NCBI GenBank assembly: GCA_030407315.1
Contig: JALQPE010002070.1
Coordinates: 186,001 to 250,000, forward strand
Source of the DNA: Asparagopsis taxiformis
Lineage: Eukaryota > Rhodophyta > Florideophyceae > Bonnemaisoniales > Bonnemaisoniaceae
Direction: 5' to 3'
Length of the DNA stretch: 64,000 bases
Numbering within the stretch: the stretch's first letter is position 1; every line of letters starts with the position of its first letter. The notes beneath the pieces were generated by a model. The model worked only from the letters and a program-made list of their open reading frames with translations. It was not told the DNA's origin and ran no database searches. This document shows, one piece after another, positions 57,814 to 64,000 of the stretch. The translations under genes and the position numbers were made by a program.

Positions 57814-60800
57814 ATGTATGATTTCCAATATCGCCGTATCAGCTCACCATTGGCCACTTGTTCTCGTCTCAAGATTGTTAGGGTTTCACAACTTTACTGT
57901 AATTTCTACTTTACAGCTCCCACGCGACCAAGCTCAAGTGGACTTCGGACCATTTCTTATTCCGCTTATCGTATCATACAGCAAGGCGACACTACGACCA
58001 GCACTACCGCCGCGACTGGATCTAACAAACAACTTCCCGCCAGCTGCACCATGGGCTCATTGTTTTCACGCCAGCAGACACAAGACCCTTTGAAAGAGCA
58101 AGTCGCGGCAAGACGCGACCGACAAGCAGATACCAACGCCGACGTTTCAAGGCCAACCAAGAGAAGACGCCTGTCAAATTCGCACCGTCGAGTACAGTCT
58201 GACAAAATACAATCGCCTGTTGACAACACGCCAGTCCCCAATGCAGTTCCACCGTCCACCGGCGCAAAATCAATCACTCGTAACCACAGGAAGCGAAAGG
58301 TAGCAATTTTCTTCGGCTACATCGGTGAAAATTACTATGGCATGCAGATGAACCCCGGCGTCCCAACCATCGAGCAGACACTACTCACCGCTTTTCACAA
58401 CGCCGGCGTCATATCTGAAGCCAACAAAGGCTCGCTTTCAAAGGTTCACTGGATGCGCTCCGCCAGAACTGATAAAGGCGTATCGGCGGCCGGCCAATGC
58501 GTTTCGGCAAAGTTGGAATGCGAGCTCGACAATGCGATCGACAAGTCGCTTACGGACGCCATTAACAAAGCACTGCCAGACGATATCCACATATACGGCA
58601 TGCTCAAGGCGACTGCCGGCTTCAACGCTAGATCAGACTGTCATCGACGCCGCTACGAATACATGTTTCCCGTCAGATTGCTCGGCGGATGCAACGGATG
58701 CGAAAAGGAGCTACAGTCGGGAGCTGGAGATCCGCGAGTGGCCAAATTTTCCGCTATACTCAAAGCATATCAGGGTACACATTGTTTTGCAAATTTCACC
58801 GACAATCTCAGCGGTTCCGACGCAGCCGCGAAGCGCTACATGATACGCGTGGTGTGTGGTCAGCCGTTTTTGCCCCCGTCTTCAGGCGTGTATTATGTTA
58901 CTGTGGAAATTTACGGTCAGAGTTTCCTTCTGCATCAGATTCGCAAAATGATAGGATTGGCGCTCTTTGTGTACTTGGGTCATGCTCCGGTTGAGACAAT
59001 TAAGGTTGCGTTGAGTCCAGATGTGAAACTTGCGACGCCCATGGCACCTGCGCTCGGTCTTCTGCTCGATTCTTTGACATTCGACAATTATAATGTGCGT
59101 TTCAAGTCGGCCTTGGGTGGCGCTATTAGCGTGGATCAGTTTGGAAATGCCAAAAATAGTTTCAAGTATGAGCGCATTTACAAGAAAATCGCCGAACGCG
59201 AACGAACGGAGCGCATATTGGAGTCTTGGGTGAAATCAAGCAATCAGAAGCTGCAGTACAACACGCAACAAATTCTTGATTTGCATGCAAAGTTCATACT
59301 CAGTGACGAGGGACGACAGCAGCAACGGAAGGCATACACAGCATCACTCTATCAGATCAAAATACGTATGGAAGACTTTATCCATCCCTCCGACCAAGCT
59401 TCTACGCGCTTGGCCACTCAGTTGCAATCCAAGTTTGAACAAGTCTATGGCACCAAAGCAACCTTTCTCCTGCGTGCGCCGGGGCGCATTATTATGATCG
59501 GCGAACATCTCGATTACAATGGCCTCCCTGTTATTGGCGCTGCACTATCGCAGGGTACAATCATTGCAGGTTGCCTTGAGGATAGTGACCATATCCAGCT
59601 CCATCATTTGGAATCCGACACCTACGCGAATGGACAGCTCCGGGCGGATGGTGCAAGGATGGTTACAAAGAAGAGTGATGAGCAGGCTGGTCCGGCGAGA
59701 GATTCCAATTGGTTGCAGTACGTATCATGGGGCGTAAAAGCCCTCGTGCAGAGCCTCAACGCGAATAAGAAAATGAACCCGGGGGGTGGAAAACTTCTAA
59801 TCGGTGGAGATCTCCCCAGAGCGGCTGGTCTAGGTTCAAGTTCTTCTTTAGTAACCGCATCTGTCCTTGCAGCCGCACGAATGAATCGGAAAAGAATTCC
59901 TCGACAGGAGCTTGCTCTCTTAGCCGCTGAAGGTGAACGGGTTGGGGCAGGAACAAAGGGAGGTGCTGTAGATCACATGTTGAGTATGTGCGGTATACGG
60001 GGAGGTGCATTGCAAATTGCTTTTTCTCCCCAGTTGAAGCTGACAGAACTCAAACTTCCCGAAGGAGCCTCTCTGTTTGCGGTTGGATGTGGTGTAAAGG
60101 CGGAGAAAGGATTTGATGACTATGTGAAATCACAGTTCAACCTCAGAGCGGCCGAATGTAGGATTGCTGCAGCAGTGCTGGCGAGGCGCCTCGATGTACA
60201 TCTCTCCAAGTCAGTCACGACACCAGGACAGTTGCTCTTCCAAGCAGGGAAGACGTCTCGCCTCGGTATCAAAACAGTAAGTGAGCTGAAAGAAAAGGCA
60301 CGTACAGTGATGTCTGAAAATGAGGAAGTCTCCTTACAACAAGTCAGGGAAGAGCTTGCTGTAAGTGAAATTGAATTGCAAAATCGGTTCATCCTTGATG
60401 TAACTGCGGAGAGATTTCAAATTGGGAAGAGAATGGCACATGTTTTTTCAGAAACTGAACGTGTGGAACGGTTTACATCTATTCTTCAGGGTGAAAATGA
60501 AAACAATGAGCAAGTTTTGAAGTCTCTAGGAGATATATTGAATGAAGGGCACAGTTCCCTGCGAGACCTGTATGAATCGAGTTGCCCTGAGGCAGATGAA
60601 CTCGTGAAGTTTTGTGTTGAAAACGGAGCTCTCGGTAGCAGACTGACGGGCGCTGGTTGGGGTGGGTACACAATTAGTATCGTACCCTATGAGAAAACAG
60701 CCAGCTTTGAACGTGCAGTAGTGGAACATGTTGGGACTCAACATGTTGAACGAGTGACAATGGCCTCGGGTGCCTGTATTTTTGCCATACATGCCAATTA

Positions 60801-60819
60801 CGGACGGTCTCGTGATTGA
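57814..60819 (+). CDS. tRNA pseudouridine synthase (PUS1)-galactokinase (GALK2-like) fusion
   Basis: One uninterrupted frame of 1001 codons encodes two enzymes. Residues ~160-475 are a TruA/PUS1-type pseudouridine synthase: KVAIFFGYIGENYYGMQMNP, catalytic Asp220 in SARTDKGVSAAGQ, CHRRRYEYMFP, GTHCFANFT and FLLHQIRKMIGLAL; the usual PUS1 tail (FKYERIYKKIAERERTERIL) is kept. Residues ~525-1001 are a complete GHMP sugar kinase closest to GalNAc/galactokinase 2: RAPGRIIMIGEHLDYNG (554-570), PRAAGLGSSSSLV (668-680), catalytic Asp720 in GTKGGAVDHM, SSLRDLYESSCPEADEL and GAGWGG (946-951). A ~45-residue helical linker joins them. ATG at 58051 (context CACCATGG) is an alternative start giving 922 residues; a basic RPTKRRR cluster could be a nuclear signal. 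Both active sites look intact. No splice sites are needed. Confidence 0.9.
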   Translation: MYDFQYRRISSPLATCSRLKIVRVSQLYCNFYFTAPTRPSSSGLRTISYSAYRIIQQGDTTTSTTAATGSNKQLPASCTMGSLFSRQQTQDPLKEQVAARRDRQADTNADVSRPTKRRRLSNSHRRVQSDKIQSPVDNTPVPNAVPPSTGAKSITRNHRKRKVAIFFGYIGENYYGMQMNPGVPTIEQTLLTAFHNAGVISEANKGSLSKVHWMRSARTDKGVSAAGQCVSAKLECELDNAIDKSLTDAINKALPDDIHIYGMLKATAGFNARSDCHRRRYEYMFPVRLLGGCNGCEKELQSGAGDPRVAKFSAILKAYQGTHCFANFTDNLSGSDAAAKRYMIRVVCGQPFLPPSSGVYYVTVEIYGQSFLLHQIRKMIGLALFVYLGHAPVETIKVALSPDVKLATPMAPALGLLLDSLTFDNYNVRFKSALGGAISVDQFGNAKNSFKYERIYKKIAERERTERILESWVKSSNQKLQYNTQQILDLHAKFILSDEGRQQQRKAYTASLYQIKIRMEDFIHPSDQASTRLATQLQSKFEQVYGTKATFLLRAPGRIIMIGEHLDYNGLPVIGAALSQGTIIAGCLEDSDHIQLHHLESDTYANGQLRADGARMVTKKSDEQAGPARDSNWLQYVSWGVKALVQSLNANKKMNPGGGKLLIGGDLPRAAGLGSSSSLVTASVLAAARMNRKRIPRQELALLAAEGERVGAGTKGGAVDHMLSMCGIRGGALQIAFSPQLKLTELKLPEGASLFAVGCGVKAEKGFDDYVKSQFNLRAAECRIAAAVLARRLDVHLSKSVTTPGQLLFQAGKTSRLGIKTVSELKEKARTVMSENEEVSLQQVREELAVSEIELQNRFILDVTAERFQIGKRMAHVFSETERVERFTSILQGENENNEQVLKSLGDILNEGHSSLRDLYESSCPEADELVKFCVENGALGSRLTGAGWGGYTISIVPYEKTASFERAVVEHVGTQHVERVTMASGACIFAIHANYGRSRD

Positions 60820-61826
60820 AGAAAAGGAAACGGGTCTGGAAGAGTCAATACGGTAGTGGTGTTCCAGTCTATGGGATAGGAAAGGAAGTTGACGTGTCAA
60901 TGCAGTTGGAATCTCAAACAAGAAGACTTGATTCTGAAGTTGATGGGCCATCGAAATTTCCGTTGGCTGTGGTCAAGAATCTATTTATTCCTCAGAATCT
61001 CTTTGTCTTGTCGAAAGATACTTGTGAGTCATATGTATCGTTTGCACTGTTACACCAGAGCCTCTGTTGAGTCCGAGATGAGTGGTTTGGTTCTGTTCAT
61101 GAATATATCAATTTTTTGCCGAGGTGGTTGTGGATTCAGTGTCGTAACTTTTTTGCCTCGAAAGTATGTCTTTCATGGGAATGGAGTCCAGCACTTATTC
61201 CTAATATGATAGTAACACAGGTTGGGATCGTACTCGAAGATGACGGTACTATTCTGGGAATCTATAGAGAGGTGTATCCGAAGATAGACTACGCATTTAT
61301 GTTCATGAAAGGGCTGATGGGTAGAGCCGACTGTGATGAGCATTACATATTTATGTGTTCAGTCTAGACAGTGGTCGAATTGTTCCAGAGGTATGTACAT
61401 AGCGGCAGCCTTATCAGGGATGGTTTTAATGGTAAAGAAAAAATGGTTCTCACACGATATCCGTTGAGAGACAGTGTATATCCCCGCCCTTAGCAATGGC
61501 AGATGGAGGACGAATTCTGTTCCGACTCTGAACTTTGGGGTTCGTCTATATCCCAGTAAGTCAAACTCTCGTAAGTGGCCTGGTATAATTTACGTTACCG
61601 ATTTTCTGCACAAAAATTTTTTGCATCCGGAGATCTCATCGTTTCGTATGATATCTCAAAGAAACGGTTTCAGATCTGTTCGCCGAATTGCTTTCACAGC
61701 GGCTGAAGAAGCTTGTTTTGGCCGTGTTATCCAACTCTTGCGTGAGCAGCCCAGCATTCTTGGCCTTGGGTTTCTAAGAGTTGAAGACTGACAACGAGTG
61801 GTGCACAGTTCTAGCCACAATTCAGG
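60820..61826. other. Intergenic with possible IscA-like gene fragment
   Basis: The 1.0 kb has no complete gene. A plus-strand frame ending at 61791 finishes with a ~35-residue stretch (RRIAFTAAEEACFGRVIQLL and onward) that resembles the start of an IscA/HesB iron-sulphur scaffold domain, but stops before the cysteine ligands. It could be a relic or chance similarity. No RNA gene or repeat is seen. Confidence 0.3.
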
Positions 61827-62741
61827 ATGACTCCAGCGACCATGGCATTCACATCTACTTTTCACGGGATCTCTTGGAATCACCAAACAGCACGTCAGCC
61901 AGGAAGATCCACATGCCTGACAATGCGGGCAGCGCCGATAACTGCGCAAAACGAAAGTAATGGAGAGGCTGGTGCGGGAAAAGAGGGTGAGCGATGGACT
62001 ACTGGGAAGATTCGCGCACCGCGTCAAATGCACGGTGCAACCAGGAGAAGCAGAGGGAGGGTAAGGACGCAAGGAAAGTATTACAACAAACGGGAGTTTG
62101 CTCCAGCTCCGCCGGGCTTACGTGTCACCGCTGGAACAGCCAGGGGTCGGCGACTACAGTCTCCAAATGTTCATTTGAGACCAATGATGGGGAAAGTGCG
62201 CGAAGCACTATTTTCAATGTTGGAGATGCTCGAAGTGGTGCGACCGGACGGTTCCACATTGGACCTGTTTGCCGGTAGTGGCAGTATCGGTATTGAGTCT
62301 CTTTCGAGGGGAATGGGATCAGCGGTATTCGTAGATGCGGCGGAGGACTGCGTAGACACCATATCGGAGAATTTGAGGATTTGCAAAATGGCCGATCGAG
62401 GCCGTGTGCAATGTGCACGAGTGGAAAACATACTCGACTCTGCAACTAGGCTGAACAACAACGAACATTATAGTCTGATAACTGTGACGCCTCCGTACGA
62501 AGAGGTTGACTATGGAGAGCTCATGACGCAAATCGCGACTTCGGATTGTGTTGGGGAGGGGACTTTTGTCGTTGTTGAATACCCTGTAGAATTGAAATCT
62601 CTCCCGCCGTCAATTGCCCAGCGCTTGATTGGAGTTCGGAATCGTCGATATGGTAGAACCGTACTAGCGCTGTACGCATGCCGGCCGGACAGTTGGATTG
62701 ACCTTCGCCCAGAAGAGTTTATTGATGCATCGCGGCGGTAG
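61827..62741 (+). CDS. rsmD: RsmD-type 16S rRNA guanine-N2 methyltransferase, plastid-targeted
   Basis: Class I SAM methyltransferase that would modify G966-equivalent of plastid 16S rRNA. The 304-residue protein starts MTPATMAFTSTFHGISW; Met6 gives MAFTSTFHG, matching the F-x-x-x-F-x-G plastid leader of other genes here. The domain begins LRVTAGTARGRRLQSP, then RPMMGKVREALFSML, the SAM loop DLFAGSGSIG (146-155) and the catalytic-type motif TPPYEEVDY (221-229), where bacterial RsmD has D/NPPY. It ends with a segment IGVRNRRYGRTVLALYAC typical of the family. The stop is 12 bases from that of the convergent trigger-factor-like gene. Confidence 0.87.
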   Translation: MTPATMAFTSTFHGISWNHQTARQPGRSTCLTMRAAPITAQNESNGEAGAGKEGERWTTGKIRAPRQMHGATRRSRGRVRTQGKYYNKREFAPAPPGLRVTAGTARGRRLQSPNVHLRPMMGKVREALFSMLEMLEVVRPDGSTLDLFAGSGSIGIESLSRGMGSAVFVDAAEDCVDTISENLRICKMADRGRVQCARVENILDSATRLNNNEHYSLITVTPPYEEVDYGELMTQIATSDCVGEGTFVVVEYPVELKSLPPSIAQRLIGVRNRRYGRTVLALYACRPDSWIDLRPEEFIDASRR

Positions 62742-62753
62742 TCTATTAAAATT

Positions 62754-63329
62754 TCATTGCGTAGCTGGAGCTGACGTCGTCTCAATTGCATCTGAGTTTT
62801 CTAGCTCAACAACACCAGGGATTTCAGTATCTGTGGCTTCGAAAGAATCGAGGTCAATTGCCTTTTGAAGGGAAATTTCGCATGAGAAGGTGAAGTCCTC
62901 ACCAACTTTGAATCTAGTTAATAATTCCTTTTCGTCAACAACCGGCTCTGCGGCCTCTCCTTCCAATGTATCCAAGCCCAATTCTTTGATTGCCTCATCG
63001 AGCATGTCACCAATTGAGTCTCTCAGAACAAAGCCATTGAGGTCTTTCATGATAAAAGGCGGTATGGTGCCCTTTCGAAAGCCCTTGAAATGGGCATTTT
63101 GCTTCAATGCTGCGATGCTCTTCTTACGCCTCTGCTTGGAGAATTCTGCGGGGATTTGGAGTTCAAGTTTGTACTTAGCCATCTCACTATGCTCTGTGCT
63201 GAATATAACCTCGAGTTTTTCGTGCGACAAGAGAGTCATTCGTGGCTGAGTCGAGCATGATGAACACACAGAGGGGCGTAGCTGAGTTGGGCGGGTGACG
63301 AAAGGCGGAACAAAGGTAGATGAATTCAT
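62754..63329 (-). CDS. Trigger factor ribosome-binding-domain protein, plastid-type
   Basis: The 191-residue protein begins MNSSTFVPPFVTRPTQ, a plastid leader of the F-V-x-x-F type, followed by the trigger factor N-terminal domain with the ribosome-contact signature GFRKG (83-87, in HFKGFRKGTIPPF). It continues to about the end of that domain (FTFSCEISLQKAIDLDSFEA) and then a short acidic tail. The PPIase and C-terminal chaperone domains of full trigger factor are absent, and the next gene upstream does not supply them. Stand-alone N-terminal domains of this type exist in plants and algae and may dock on the plastid ribosome exit tunnel. It is convergent with rsmD, another plastid-translation gene. 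Confidence 0.85.
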   Translation of the reverse strand: MNSSTFVPPFVTRPTQLRPSVCSSCSTQPRMTLLSHEKLEVIFSTEHSEMAKYKLELQIPAEFSKQRRKKSIAALKQNAHFKGFRKGTIPPFIMKDLNGFVLRDSIGDMLDEAIKELGLDTLEGEAAEPVVDEKELLTRFKVGEDFTFSCEISLQKAIDLDSFEATDTEIPGVVELENSDAIETTSAPATQ

Positions 63330-63672
63330 CTTGCCGCTTGATGTTGATGCGACTGGGAAATAAACGAGATGGAAACAATCTTCAGATCAACTGCACATAA
63401 AGGCAGCGAGATTCTGTTTCGCCAATACATTATCTTTGTGAGGTCCTACGGGACGATGCTGTGCGCAGGACCAGATCTCGTGGACCTGAGCGTTTCAAAA
63501 TAATAAAACTTTTCCAATACTGAAGAAATTCTTGACATTTTATTCTTTGTGACGATTTACCTGGATCCAAATCAGCGACTCGGTAATTATTTTTCGAGTC
63601 CGGCTGGTCCGAAATGAGCGTAGGTGTTCTGGGTTGTCTAGTACTCCTACTTGCTAAGGGTAGTGTACCCTT
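63330..63672. other. Intergenic near the right edge
   Basis: The 343 bases lie between the trigger-factor-like gene (5' side) and the second MFS gene (3' side), both on the minus strand. No gene, RNA or repeat is recognised. Confidence 0.45.
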
Positions 63673-64000
63673 TTATACTGTCTGAGGAAACATCGATTCT
63701 GTTACGAAACCGACCATATTCCCAAACGGTGATGCAGAGCACTCATCGTCGTCTATTCTTTGTACTGCAATATATGATGGTGTCCGGAAAGAGTACGATC
63801 GTACTCTGGTAACGTCGCATTTTGAAAACGCAGCCTCTTCACCTCCGCCCGGAATATCCCACGCTTTTGATTCTTCCCTCCTCGCCGGATGCGATGCGGT
63901 TGGAACTGTAACTAGAGAATTATCGACAAGCACAGCTTTAATTCCATGCGAACAGGGAATTTCAAATGCTTCTTCGCATCGCTCCATACACAGACAACAT
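63673..64000 (-). CDS. MFS transporter, second copy (3' end only; runs off the window)
   Basis: The minus-strand frame is open to the window edge and encodes the C-terminal ~108 residues of a protein homologous to the MFS transporter at 55742-57421: RCEEAFEIPCSHG, SLVTVPTASHPA, VTRVRSYSFRTPSY and the Phe-rich end all align with the tail of that protein. Only the end of the last membrane span is included (CCLC before MERCEE). The 5' part is beyond the window. The two copies are ~6 kb apart in opposite orientation. This tail conservation in both copies suggests it has a function, such as trafficking or regulation. Intactness upstream cannot be judged. Confidence 0.8.
   Translation of the reverse strand, partial: CCLCMERCEEAFEIPCSHGIKAVLVDNSLVTVPTASHPARREESKAWDIPGGGEEAAFSKCDVTRVRSYSFRTPSYIAVQRIDDDECSASPFGNMVGFVTESMFPQTV

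Noticed and set aside
1..64000. CCAAT/ATTGG pentamers in many divergent intergenic regions
   Set aside because: A pentamer on either strand is expected about once per 512 bases, which matches what I see, so it is not evidence of promoters.
1..64000. tRNA, rRNA or CRISPR signals
   Set aside because: Occasional GTTCGAAT-like strings (for example 14728, 17709) have no cloverleaf around them, and no regularly spaced repeats exist.

Overview
The window is nuclear DNA from a photosynthetic eukaryote, most likely a unicellular red alga (Rhodophyta). Reasons: eukaryote-only genes (COG8, eIF3m, TAF8, an NDR/LATS kinase, FKBP-TPR); nuclear genes for plastid-type proteins (CRY-DASH, rubredoxin, Rieske, RsmD, a trigger-factor domain); several N-terminal leaders sharing an A-F-V-x-x-F-x-G pattern typical of red algal and glaucophyte plastid targeting; a front-end fatty-acid desaturase of the arachidonate/EPA type; and a compact layout with few, very short introns (ten inferred, 73-111 nt, GT-AG). 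Species cannot be fixed from the sequence. Several printed open frames begin at GTG or TTG, so starts were moved to the first sensible ATG.

Layout. 0-20 kb is a dense housekeeping stretch: an edge ORF, farnesyl-diphosphate synthase (-), cytochrome b5-fused desaturase (+), COG8 (-), CRY-DASH (-), phosphoglucomutase (+), mitochondrial uS2 (+), a plastid ABC1K kinase (-), a spliced plastid START/cyclase-like protein (+), IPP isomerase (+), eIF3m (-), a membrane-anchored plastid rubredoxin (+), and a small spliced UPF0390-like basic protein (+). 20-36 kb is gene-sparse and unusual: two diverged paralogues with AhpD-like folds that lack the redox cysteines (+, 21.0-23.1 and 32.6-35.0 kb) flank two tandem type II membrane glycosyltransferase-like proteins (-) that share near-identical tracts, with a small spliced orphan gene between them. 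35.9-47 kb: plastid DnaJ-type zinc-finger protein, SDR, plastid Rieske protein, Frag1/DRAM membrane protein, TAF8, an AT-hook/coiled-coil/membrane protein, a spliced NDR/LATS kinase, PGP synthase and a four-TM protein. 47.7-64 kb: a second two-domain glycosyltransferase (GT27/7-like plus fucosyltransferase-like), a lipid-anchored nuclease, a Gly/Met-repeat protein, an FKBP-TPR, an MFS transporter, a tRNA pseudouridine synthase/galactokinase fusion, RsmD, a truncated trigger factor, and the 3' end of a second MFS copy running off the window.

Functional themes. Isoprenoid supply (IDI, FPS); sugar activation and complex glycan synthesis (PGM, GALK2-like domain, three Golgi-type glycosyltransferases, COG8), which fits the sulphated polysaccharide walls of red algae; plastid maintenance (ABC1K, rubredoxin, Rieske, DnaJ-ZnF, RsmD, trigger-factor domain, START-like, possible nucleoid anchor). 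The strongest novelties are the PUS1-GALK2 single-frame fusion, the pseudo-AhpD paralogue pair, and the two kinds of fused glycosyltransferase.
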